5,664 nucleotides of DNA, from positions 1-5,664 of the forward strand of contig MGUX01000085.1 of the NCBI GenBank assembly GCA_001800185.1, read 5' to 3'. The stretch is from Elusimicrobia bacterium RIFCSPLOWO2_12_FULL_59_9 (GTDB lineage: Bacteria; Elusimicrobiota; Elusimicrobia; O2-12-FULL-59-9). Below the pieces are notes generated by a model. It ran no database searches. It had not been told where the DNA came from and worked only from the letters and a program-made list of their open reading frames with translations. Positions within the stretch are counted from its first letter, which is position 1; each line of letters starts with the position of its first letter. The position numbers and the translations under genes were made by a program. Of this stretch, positions 1 through 5,474 are shown piece after piece.

Positions 1-1940
1 TCCAAGCGCTGCTCTCGCATAAGACGCCTTACGTCTGCCGCGGGGCCGGCACAAACCTTTCCGGAGGCTGCATTCCGCTTCGGGGAGGAGTCGTTCTTTC
101 CACGGCGCTCATGCGCCGGATCGCGCAAATCGACACCACGAACCTGACGGCCGCGGTCGAACCCGGGGTGGTCAACCTGGACTTGCAGAAGGAGGCGGAG
201 CGCCACGGCCTTTTCTATGCTCCGGATCCGGCGAGCATGAAGGCCTGCACGCTTGGCGGCAACGTCGCTGAAAATTCGGGAGGCCCGCGGACGGTGAAAT
301 ACGGCATGACCACGCAGCATGTGCTGGCTCTGGAGGCCGTGATGCCGGACGCCAGCCTGCAAAAATTCTCCATCGACGATGCGGGGCCGGAGATGATGAG
401 CCTTTTGATCGGGGCCGAAGGAACCTTGGGGGTCGTCACGAAAATTTGGGTCAAATTGACGCCGATTCCGGAAAAAATCCAGACGATCTTGGCGAGCTTT
501 TCCAGCATGGAGGACGCCATCAAGACCGTCAGCGACATCATCGCCTCCGGCGTGGTGCCCCGCGTTTTGGAGGCCTTGGACCGGATGTCCATCGAGGCGG
601 TCGAGGCTTACCTGCACGCCGGCTATCCGGCCGGCGCCGAGGCCGTGCTTCTCATGGAATTGGACGGCGCTCAGCCGGAAGTCGCCCGAGATGCGGCCCT
701 GGTGGAGGAAATTTCCCGCAAGAACCGCTGCGTGCTTTACAGGTTCGCCACGGAAGCCCAGGATCGGGAAAGGCTTTGGGAGGGGCGGCGCGGGGTGTAC
801 GCGGCCATGGCGCGGGTCGCGCCCAACGTTCTGGTGGAGGACGGAGTGGTCCCGCGCAACCGCCTTGTGGAGGCGCTCCAGGAGATACGGCGGGCCTCGG
901 CCAAATGGGATGTGCGCATCGGTCTTTTGTTTCATGCCGGAGACGGCAATCTGCATCCCAACGTGGTGTATGACGAGAGGGACGCCGACCAGACGCGCAG
1001 GGCCAAGGGGGCCGGCTTTGATATCCTCAAAGCCTGCGTGGCGATGGGGGGGTCCATCTCGGGAGAACATGGAATCGGCGTGGATAAGCGCCGCGCGATG
1101 GCGTGGCTTTTCACCCCGGAAACTCTCAATTTGTTCCGAAAGATCAAGGCGTCTCTGGACCCCGGCCATTTGTCCAATCCTGATAAGATCATTCCTTTGC
1201 CGGAGGAGTCCGCGGCCGCGGACTCCGAAGGAAGGGAGAATCCGGGGACGAAGAACGGTCCTAAGGGTTTTATCGTGCCCCGGATGCCTCTTTCCCCCGC
1301 CGCAAAGGCGCTGGTCGAGGAGGTCAAGCGATGGGGACACGGTGGCGCCGCGGCGACGCGCCGCATGGGCGTTTTCGGCATGGGCACCAGAATGCCCTCG
1401 CGGTGGCGGGATGAATTTGCCGGTCATAGGCTTGAAACCCGGTCCATAGGCGCCATATTGGATTTGGACCGGGAAAATTACACCGTGAGAGTGGAAGCGG
1501 GCATGGAGATCGGCAAGTTGAAGGAAGCTCTGGCCGCGCAGCGGTTTTATCTGCGGTTGCCGGAATTGGGCGGCACGGTGGGAGGGGCACTGGCCACCAA
1601 GCACTGGAGGGGAATCCGGGACTGCGTTTTGGGAATGCGTCTTTTGCTTTCCAATGGGGATGTGGTGGAAGTCGGCGGCAAGGTCATGAAGGACGTGGCC
1701 GGCTATGAAATTCAAAAGCTCGTCTTGGGCTCCTGGGGCGGCTTGGGGCTCATTTTGGACGTCACCTTTCGGCTTTACGCGCGGGAGCAAAAGATTTTCT
1801 TAAGCCTTCCCGCGCCCACGCCTTTCGCTCCCAATCGATGGCACCGGCTGATAAAACAAGCATTTGATCCGTTGGATTTATGGGCGATGCCCGAAGGGGT
1901 TCCGGATAAGACCGCAGCCGGCGGGACTGGTCCGACATGA
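1..1940 (+). CDS. Glycolate oxidase GlcD-GlcE fusion, FAD-binding, 5'-truncated
   Basis: Flavoprotein oxidising glycolate (or a related 2-hydroxyacid such as D-lactate) to the 2-oxoacid, passing electrons to the Fe-S subunit encoded next. The frame is open from base 3, so the ATG at 111 is internal: 36 residues precede it, including the FAD-loop motif RGAGTNLSGG. About 50 N-terminal residues are probably outside the window. In the 645 visible residues, positions 1-150 are the FAD_binding_4 domain (PDPASMKACTLGGNVAENSGG). Positions 155-395 are the FAD-oxidase C domain, with HAGDGNLHP at 311-319 and SGEHGIG at 353-359. A charged linker of about 50 residues follows. Residues 450-595 form a second FAD-binding domain like GlcE (LPELGGTVGGALATKH; KVMKDVAGYEIQKLVLGSWGGLG). 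The GlcE part ends about 50 residues after that domain, so the usual GlcE C-terminal region looks missing. The stop overlaps the glcF start (ATGA). Family assignment is firm; substrate is inferred. Confidence 0.9.
   Translation, partial: QALLSHKTPYVCRGAGTNLSGGCIPLRGGVVLSTALMRRIAQIDTTNLTAAVEPGVVNLDLQKEAERHGLFYAPDPASMKACTLGGNVAENSGGPRTVKYGMTTQHVLALEAVMPDASLQKFSIDDAGPEMMSLLIGAEGTLGVVTKIWVKLTPIPEKIQTILASFSSMEDAIKTVSDIIASGVVPRVLEALDRMSIEAVEAYLHAGYPAGAEAVLLMELDGAQPEVARDAALVEEISRKNRCVLYRFATEAQDRERLWEGRRGVYAAMARVAPNVLVEDGVVPRNRLVEALQEIRRASAKWDVRIGLLFHAGDGNLHPNVVYDERDADQTRRAKGAGFDILKACVAMGGSISGEHGIGVDKRRAMAWLFTPETLNLFRKIKASLDPGHLSNPDKIIPLPEESAAADSEGRENPGTKNGPKGFIVPRMPLSPAAKALVEEVKRWGHGGAAATRRMGVFGMGTRMPSRWRDEFAGHRLETRSIGAILDLDRENYTVRVEAGMEIGKLKEALAAQRFYLRLPELGGTVGGALATKHWRGIRDCVLGMRLLLSNGDVVEVGGKVMKDVAGYEIQKLVLGSWGGLGLILDVTFRLYAREQKIFLSLPAPTPFAPNRWHRLIKQAFDPLDLWAMPEGVPDKTAAGGTGPT
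1205..1226. repeat. 22-bp perfect palindrome in the GlcD-GlcE linker
   Basis: Half-site GGAGTCCGCGG (1205-1215) is followed directly by its exact reverse complement (1216-1226). It encodes the Glu/Ser/Ala/Asp-rich start of the linker, just after the end of the GlcD-homologous part. It could fold into a GC-rich hairpin in mRNA or be a scar of the fusion event. No function can be assigned from sequence alone. Confidence 0.75.
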
Positions 1941-3235
1941 AGGGTGATTTGAAAGTTTTGCGCACGGAGTTGGGCGACCGGCCGTTTTATGATTCCGTCA
2001 GCCAGTGCAACCGCTGCGGCTATTGCGAGTCGGTGTGCCCCACCTATGTTCTCACCGGCAAGGAATCCTATTCCGGCCGCGGGAGGAACCAGATCATCCG
2101 CCTCATTCTGGAGGGCAAGCTCGACAACCCCAACGCCGCCGAGGACGCCCTTTCCACCTGCCTGTTGTGCGGCGCCTGCACCGCGGCGTGCTATGCCCGC
2201 GTGGCCACGGTCGACCATGTCTTGGAAGCCCGGCGCGGTTTGCGAAACGGCCGCCTGCCGATTTTAGCGGGTTTCTTGATGAAGCTTCTCGCCGATCGGC
2301 GTCCGCTCTTGGACCGGATTCTCAAAATCGCTTACGCTCTCAAGCGGACAGGGCTTCCCGCGTGGGCGGGCAGAACCGGGCTTCTCAAATTGGCGGGCTT
2401 GAGCGCTCTTCAAAATGCCGACAGCCATGTGCATGAGCTTCCCCGCCGGTTTTTGTCGGATATTTGGCGCGGCAGGTCCCGGCCGGCTGCGCCCCAGTGG
2501 TTTTATCTGACTTTGTGCGGTCCCAACTACCTCTACCCCAAGGTGGGAGAATCAACCGTCGCCGCTCTGGATAAAATTCGCGGAGAAGGGGAGGCGATGG
2601 AAAACGCTTGCTGCGGGCTGCTGCACTTCAATTACGGCGATTTAAATCTCTCCCGAAGCCTCGCGCGGCGAAATATCGAGATTTACGAGCGGAGGCGCTC
2701 TCAAACGGGACTGGCGGGCCCCGTGATTGGGGACTGTTCCTCTTGCGTCGCGCATCTCAAGAGCTATCCCCAACTTTTTTTGGATGATCCTCAATGGCTG
2801 CCTCGGGCGGAAGCTTTTTCAAGCAACGTCAAAGATTCCGTGGAAAGTTTCTCGCCCTCGGAAGCGCTCCGGCTTAAGAGGAATTGGCCGCAGGGCGTCA
2901 AGGTGACTTACCACGACTCCTGCCGGGCCAGAAACGCGATGGGCTTAGCCCGAAACCAACGGCAAATTCTGAAAGCCGTTTTAGGGGAGCGCTTTGTGGA
3001 GCTGCCTCAAGCCGAATGGTGCTGCGGCGGGGCGGGGGCCTACAGTTTCGTTCATCCGGAGTTGTCGGAGGATGTGCTCAAGAGCAAGATTTCCAATATC
3101 GCTTCCACTCAGGCCGGGATCGTTTTAACCAGCTCCACCTCCTGTTTGCTCCAGATCGCTTATGGACTCAAAAAGTATTATCCAAGTTGCCGGGTGATGC
3201 ATTTCACCGAGTTTCTGGCTCAAGCCGATGATTAA
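1937..3235 (+). CDS. glcF: Glycolate oxidase iron-sulfur subunit GlcF
   Basis: Electron-transfer subunit of glycolate oxidase (GlcF / CCG-domain Fe-S oxidoreductase family), expected to take electrons from the GlcD/E flavins towards quinone at the membrane face. The 432 residues match usual GlcF size. Two 4Fe-4S ligand sets are visible: C24-C27-C30-C34 (CNRCGYCESVCP) and C75-C78-C81-C85 (CLLCGACTAACY), the second with Tyr where Pro is usual. Two CCG domains follow. The first has C194, CCG at 225-227 and C267SSC270. The second has C329 (HDSCRARN), CCGG at 362-365 and a terminal SSTSC403 in place of a full CxxC; related GlcF proteins also tend to keep a single Cys there. No signal peptide or membrane helix is evident. 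The start overlaps the upstream stop by four bases and has no strong Shine-Dalgarno sequence, so translational coupling is likely. A lactate utilisation or heterodisulfide reductase-like role is less likely given the GlcD/E neighbour. Confidence 0.92.
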   Translation: MKGDLKVLRTELGDRPFYDSVSQCNRCGYCESVCPTYVLTGKESYSGRGRNQIIRLILEGKLDNPNAAEDALSTCLLCGACTAACYARVATVDHVLEARRGLRNGRLPILAGFLMKLLADRRPLLDRILKIAYALKRTGLPAWAGRTGLLKLAGLSALQNADSHVHELPRRFLSDIWRGRSRPAAPQWFYLTLCGPNYLYPKVGESTVAALDKIRGEGEAMENACCGLLHFNYGDLNLSRSLARRNIEIYERRRSQTGLAGPVIGDCSSCVAHLKSYPQLFLDDPQWLPRAEAFSSNVKDSVESFSPSEALRLKRNWPQGVKVTYHDSCRARNAMGLARNQRQILKAVLGERFVELPQAEWCCGGAGAYSFVHPELSEDVLKSKISNIASTQAGIVLTSSTSCLLQIAYGLKKYYPSCRVMHFTEFLAQADD

Positions 3236-4358
3236 AGCGCTTTCGGCCCGCCTATATAAGGAAAGGCTGGCTGAGTTCGGAAGAAAAATTTCCGGAGAGA
3301 CGCGGCTGACGCCCCTTCTTATGCTCTTGGCGGAGGAGGTGCGCGGCATGCTCCGCGCCGACCGCTGCACGGTTTTTTTGGCCGACCGGGAAAAAAATAT
3401 TCTCTGGTCCAAAATCGCACAGGGTCTTGTCGGCCCAAGGATACGGATTCCCATCAACTCCGGCGTGGCCGGCCACGTGGTTGAGACCGGGCGTGTCGTC
3501 AATATCGCGGATGCTTATAAAGACGGCCGTTTCTCTAAAGAGACCGACATCATCACCGGCTACCGGACCAAAACCATCCTGGCCGCGCCTCTGCGGGGGA
3601 GAGACGGCCTGATTTTGGGCGTCTTTCAAGTTCTCAATAAAATCAGGGGAAGGTTCAATGCCGAAGACGAGGGCCTGCTGCAGATGATTTCGGTGATAGC
3701 CGCCACGGCCGTCGAGAACGCCCAATTGGTCGAGGCGCTCAGGCGCTCGCATTTGGAGACGATCTACCGCATGGCCATGGTGGCGGAGTACCGGGATCAA
3801 TACGACACGGCCAAGCATCTCCGGCATATCAGCAAGTACTCGGCGATAGTGGCGGAAGCCATGGGGCTGGATTATGAAACCATCGAGAACATTCGCTACG
3901 CCAGTCCGCTGCACGATGTCGGCAAGGTGGCCATTCCGGACGCCATTTTACTCAAACCGGGGAAGCTGACGCCGGAAGAATTCGAGGTCATGAAAAAGCA
4001 CGCTGTTTACGGCGCCGAGATGCTGAAGGGTTCGAGCGAACGGATCATGCAGATGGCATACAACGTCGCGTTGTGCCACCATGAGCGATTTGACGGCACG
4101 GGCTACCCGCGCGGCGTCAAAGGCAAGGATATCCCGTTGGAGGCGCGCATCGTGGCCGTCGTGGACGTATTCGACGCGCTGACGAGCAAACGGGTCTACA
4201 AGGAGAGTTGGCCGGTCGAGGAGGCCGTCAAATACGTAAGAGAGCGCTCCGGCGCCGATTTCGATCCGGACGTGGTCAGGATTTTTGAAACCTGCCTCCC
4301 GCATATCCAAGAAATCATGGCGGAGGACGCGCCTGCAGGCTCCCCGCTTTCCGATTGA
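3228..4358 (+). CDS. GAF domain plus HD-GYP cyclic-di-GMP phosphodiesterase
   Basis: Predicted cytoplasmic one-component signalling enzyme that hydrolyses cyclic-di-GMP under control of a GAF sensor. Of 376 residues, about 28-165 form the GAF domain (RCTVFLADREKNILW; IPINSGVAGHVVETG; ILAAPLRGRDGLILGVFQVLNK). A helical connector around 162-185 joins it to the HD-GYP domain at about 180-360. The metal-binding and signature residues are all present: HD at 229-230 in HDVGKVAIPD, H258, HHERFDGTGYP at 284-294, and VDVFDALTSKRVYK at 312-325. Catalysis is therefore expected. There is no receiver domain, signal peptide or membrane segment. The chosen ATG overlaps the end of glcF by 8 bases, no good Shine-Dalgarno site precedes it, and no better in-frame start is seen nearby, so it is probably translated by coupling. 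The GAF ligand cannot be read from sequence. Control by, or of, glycolate metabolism is only a positional inference. Confidence 0.93.
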   Translation: MIKALSARLYKERLAEFGRKISGETRLTPLLMLLAEEVRGMLRADRCTVFLADREKNILWSKIAQGLVGPRIRIPINSGVAGHVVETGRVVNIADAYKDGRFSKETDIITGYRTKTILAAPLRGRDGLILGVFQVLNKIRGRFNAEDEGLLQMISVIAATAVENAQLVEALRRSHLETIYRMAMVAEYRDQYDTAKHLRHISKYSAIVAEAMGLDYETIENIRYASPLHDVGKVAIPDAILLKPGKLTPEEFEVMKKHAVYGAEMLKGSSERIMQMAYNVALCHHERFDGTGYPRGVKGKDIPLEARIVAVVDVFDALTSKRVYKESWPVEEAVKYVRERSGADFDPDVVRIFETCLPHIQEIMAEDAPAGSPLSD

Positions 4359-4400
4359 GACCCTCCTATCGGCAGATTCATTTTCGCCAAGCTCCTTGTT

Positions 4401-4411
4401 TTTGATATAAT
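4401..4411 (+). promoter_or_regulatory. Extended -10 promoter for tRNA-Gly
   Basis: TATAAT at 4406-4411 is preceded by TGA (4403-4405), the extended -10 pattern TGnTATAAT. The -35 region (about 4383-4388, TTCGCC) is poor, which an extended -10 can tolerate. Transcription would start near 4418, about 50 bases before the mature tRNA. The consensus match and its position in an otherwise GC-rich gap support it; it is not proven. Confidence 0.6.
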
Positions 4412-4434
4412 TCAATGAGACGCGGGCGCACTCC

Positions 4435-4465
4435 TCGCAGTGCTCAGAGTACGCTGAAGCGTCAG
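4435..4465 (+). repeat. Dispersed repeat R1, upstream of tRNA-Gly
   Basis: The first of three related units of about 30 bp that begin with the exact 11-mer TCGCAGTGCTC and continue, after 4-5 variable bases, with a conserved ACG(C)TGAAGCG-like block. R1 lies within the predicted tRNA leader transcript, ending 4 bases before the mature tRNA. The units look like a genomic interspersed repeat family, but that cannot be confirmed from one window. Confidence 0.65.
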
Positions 4466-4469
4466 TGCC

Positions 4470-4543
4470 GCGGGCGTAGTTCATTGGTAGAACGCGACCT
4501 TGCCAAGGTCGAGGGGTGGGTTCGATTCCCATCGCCCGCTCCA
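4470..4543 (+). tRNA. tRNA-Gly (anticodon GCC), CCA encoded
   Basis: The full cloverleaf can be drawn. The acceptor stem GCGGGCG (4470-4476) pairs perfectly with CGCCCGC (4533-4539). The D-arm is GTTC/GAAC with a 7-base loop. The anticodon stem CGACC/GGTCG encloses the loop TTGCCAA, giving anticodon GCC. The variable region has 4 bases, and the T-arm GTGGG/CCCAT encloses TTCGATT. Discriminator T4540 is followed by genomically encoded CCA (4541-4543). It reads GGC/GGU glycine codons in protein synthesis. The gene stands alone between the HD-GYP gene and the toxin-antitoxin module. Its 3' end is duplicated downstream and its T-arm is part of a larger inverted repeat, both described separately. 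No canonical Rho-independent terminator follows it. Confidence 0.97.
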
Positions 4544-4572
4544 AATTTATAGGTATCAGGATGGGAATCGAA
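4521..4572. repeat. 12-bp inverted repeat joining the tRNA T-arm to its 3' flank
   Basis: TTCGATTCCCAT (4521-4532), the T-loop plus 3' T-stem strand of tRNA-Gly, has its exact reverse complement ATGGGAATCGAA at 4561-4572. The 28 intervening bases hold the 3' acceptor strand and CCA. An unprocessed transcript could form this 12-bp stem instead of the 5-bp T-stem. Whether this occurs in vivo is unknown. Confidence 0.8.
4529..4570 (+). repeat. Direct repeat copy 1 (tRNA-Gly 3' end plus flank), candidate att core
   Basis: A 42-bp sequence covering the last 12 bases of the tRNA body, the encoded CCA and 27 flanking bases. It is repeated exactly at 4660-4701, 131 bp downstream. Integrases of the tyrosine recombinase class commonly use tRNA 3' ends as attB and leave such duplications. 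No integrase gene is visible in this window. Confidence 0.85.
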
Positions 4573-4612
4573 GCCGACCTGACCGCTGCCGGAGGCAGGG
4601 AGAGGGAAGGCG

Positions 4613-4674
4613 GCGGGCTTCGAAGGAGGCCTTCGACTGAAGGCCGGGTGAGAAGGATTCCATCGCCCGCTCCA
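4613..4674 (+). pseudogene. Possible decayed tRNA-Gly copy / tRNA-like relic
   Basis: GCGGGC (4613-4618) can pair with GCCCGC (4665-4670), which is followed by T and CCA (4671-4674) exactly as in the intact tRNA-Gly. Between them lies one strong hairpin with a 7-bp stem, GGCCTTC/GAAGGCC, and a GACT loop (4628-4645), where an anticodon arm would sit. Short blocks align in order with the real tRNA: CCTT, AAGG, GGTG, ATTCC, then the identical 3' end. There is no D-arm or proper T-arm, and the span is 62 rather than 74 bases, so it is not a working tRNA. It may be a degenerate tandem copy, or a chance fold around an att-type duplication. Confidence 0.4.
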
Positions 4675-4701
4675 AATTTATAGGTATCAGGATGGGAATC
4701 G
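4660..4701 (+). repeat. Direct repeat copy 2 (tRNA-Gly 3' end plus flank)
   Basis: This is the second exact 42-bp copy of 4529-4570. One C of the T-stem run preceding the copy-1 core is missing here, and the next upstream bases differ, so the tRNA similarity fades abruptly on the 5' side. Sequence after 4701 is unrelated to that after copy 1. Confidence 0.85.
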
Positions 4702-4707
4702 CGCCGT

Positions 4708-4737
4708 TCGCAGTGCTCGCGGCACCTGAAGCGCCAG
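4708..4737 (+). repeat. Dispersed repeat R2
   Basis: It has exact TCGCAGTGCTC at 4708-4718, then a variable GCGGC and ACCTGAAGCG followed by CCAG, matching R1 with one base fewer. It starts 6 bases after the second tRNA-end copy, so R1 and R2 bracket the tRNA, the relic and both direct repeats. Confidence 0.6.
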
Positions 4738-4742
4738 CCCTT

Positions 4743-4773
4743 TCGCAGTGCTCAAGGACGATAGAAGCGCCTG
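4743..4773 (+). repeat. Dispersed repeat R3
   Basis: It has exact TCGCAGTGCTC at 4743-4753, then AAGG and ACGATAGAAGCG, in the same order as R1 and R2. It is separated from R2 by five bases, making a near-tandem pair. A weaker relative sharing CTGCTCAGG and TAGAAG lies at 4893-4916. Confidence 0.6.
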
Positions 4774-4988
4774 AGGCGCGGGACGAGGCGCCGCTCCGAG
4801 CCGACCCGAGCGCCCTCCGAAAGCGCGACTGACCCCAAAACCGCCACTGTCGCCCATTCTTCGTTCGAGGAGTCCCAATTCAACCGCGCACCCGCGCTGC
4901 TCAGGCTGACTTAGAAGGGAGGCGTAAATCGTCAACCGGCCCCGGGCCTTCCATTATGCTGTTGTGCTATAACAATCAAATTAATAAC

Positions 4989-5001
4989 ATATTGACAATA
5001 T
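4989..5001. promoter_or_regulatory. Candidate operator overlapping the -35 box
   Basis: ATATTG-A-CAATAT is a perfect 6+1+6 inverted repeat covering the -35 hexamer. Antitoxins of the Xre family commonly bind palindromes at their own promoter. Further weak symmetry is seen nearby, TATAAC at 4968-4973 against GTTATA at 5012-5017. An autoregulatory role is inferred. Confidence 0.5.
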
Positions 5002-5019
5002 AAGCAAAATGGTTATAAT
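4992..5019 (+). promoter_or_regulatory. Near-consensus promoter of the Xre-RES operon
   Basis: It has a perfect TTGACA at 4992-4997 and a perfect TATAAT at 5014-5019 with a 16-base spacer. It lies in an AT-rich patch (about 4951-5028) that contrasts sharply with the surrounding GC-rich sequence. A second TATAAT at 5019-5024 would need a 21-base spacer and is less likely. Transcription should start near 5026, leaving a very short leader before the antitoxin. Confidence 0.85.
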
Positions 5020-5032
5020 ATAATAGGAGTGA

Positions 5033-5040
5033 AAGGAGGG
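5033..5040 (+). promoter_or_regulatory. Strong Shine-Dalgarno site of the antitoxin gene
   Basis: AAGGAGGG ends 5 bases before the ATG at 5046. This near-ideal site fixes the antitoxin start. The downstream toxin lacks its own obvious site, consistent with higher antitoxin synthesis. Confidence 0.85.
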
Positions 5041-5045
5041 TTTCC

Positions 5046-5474
5046 ATGACGATCGCCTTGCCGGCTCCGGAAAAAGGGACCGTGTTGGACAAGACGGCGT
5101 TTCATAAAGAAAATGCCTCTCATGCCGTGGCGGAGGCCTTAGTCTTCTTGAAGAAATCCTGGGACCTCTCGGATGAGCAGGTGGCGTCCTTTCTGCATAT
5201 TCCCCGAGCTACGGTCAACTCTTGGCTCCGTGCAGGCCGGGTTCCTGTTGAATCGCCCGGATTGTTGACTCCTGTAACCGAAACCATTCTTCACCTTATC
5301 GCCCTCCACCGGAGCCTTTTCGCCATGTTTTCTGTTCCGGAGAGACAAAAGGCATGGCTTGAAACTCGCCACCCCGTGCTCGGCGAAGTTCCCGCCGACA
5401 TTATGCGCCGTTCTGTGGAAGGGCTTATCTACGTTCGCCGCTATTTGGATTATGCGCGCGGCCGCGGCGCATGA
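5046..5474 (+). CDS. Xre/MbcA/ParS-type antitoxin, DUF2384-like C-terminus
   Basis: Antitoxin that should bind and block the RES toxin encoded just downstream and repress its own promoter. Of 142 residues, about 36-65 resemble a helix-turn-helix (DLSDEQVASFLHIPRATVNSWLR), matching the Xre-like DNA-binding region. Residues about 80-138 resemble the toxin-binding DUF2384 domain: a hydrophobic helix (ILHLIALHRSLFAMF), then WLETRHPVLGEVP, then a helix with RRSVEGLIYVRRYL. Length and domain order are typical of RES-partner antitoxins. The start is fixed by the strong upstream ribosome site, a near-consensus promoter lies 27-54 bases before it, and the stop overlaps the toxin start (ATGA). The first 20-30 residues show no recognised motif. 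Identification rests on motif memory and on the neighbouring toxin, which agree with each other. Confidence 0.87.
   Translation: MTIALPAPEKGTVLDKTAFHKENASHAVAEALVFLKKSWDLSDEQVASFLHIPRATVNSWLRAGRVPVESPGLLTPVTETILHLIALHRSLFAMFSVPERQKAWLETRHPVLGEVPADIMRRSVEGLIYVRRYLDYARGRGA

Larger units (their letters stand above)
4702..4960. other. Non-coding GC-rich stretch with repeat remnants, no gene seen
   Basis: I see no convincing gene on either strand. A minus-strand open frame at 4687-4935 has low-complexity Arg/Gly/Ala/Ser-rich translation and runs across the dispersed repeats, so it is not called. The stretch holds repeats R2 and R3, a degenerate fourth copy near 4893-4916, and small GC hairpins such as GCGCC-TGA-GGCGC at 4767-4779. 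None is followed by a T-run, so none is called a terminator. Confidence 0.6.

Noticed and set aside
111..113. ATG as the start of the glycolate oxidase gene
   Set aside because: The frame stays open to the window edge and the upstream residues contain the conserved FAD-binding motif RGAGTNLSGG, so this Met is internal.
3252..3914. Long minus-strand open frame of 220 codons inside the GAF-HD-GYP gene
   Set aside because: It is a shadow frame: the plus strand encodes a fully recognisable GAF/HD-GYP protein, and the antisense product shows no domain.
4351..4400. Possible terminator after the HD-GYP gene (CCGAT/ATCGG stem)
   Set aside because: The stem has only 5 bp with a 12-base loop, overlaps the stop codon and lacks an adjacent T-run.
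3948..4544. Minus-strand open frame of 198 codons beginning with a sequence like ERAMGIEPTPRPWQGRVLPMNYAR
   Set aside because: Its N-terminus is the antisense translation of the tRNA-Gly gene, a well-known spurious prediction, and the rest is antisense to the HD-GYP gene.
4435..4773. CRISPR-like array
   Set aside because: There are only three imperfect units with very uneven spacing (273 and 35 bp), with no uniform spacers and no cas genes.
4687..4935. Minus-strand open frame of 82 codons in the intergenic region
   Set aside because: It has low-complexity composition, crosses dispersed repeats R2 and R3, has no recognisable domain and no convincing ribosome site.
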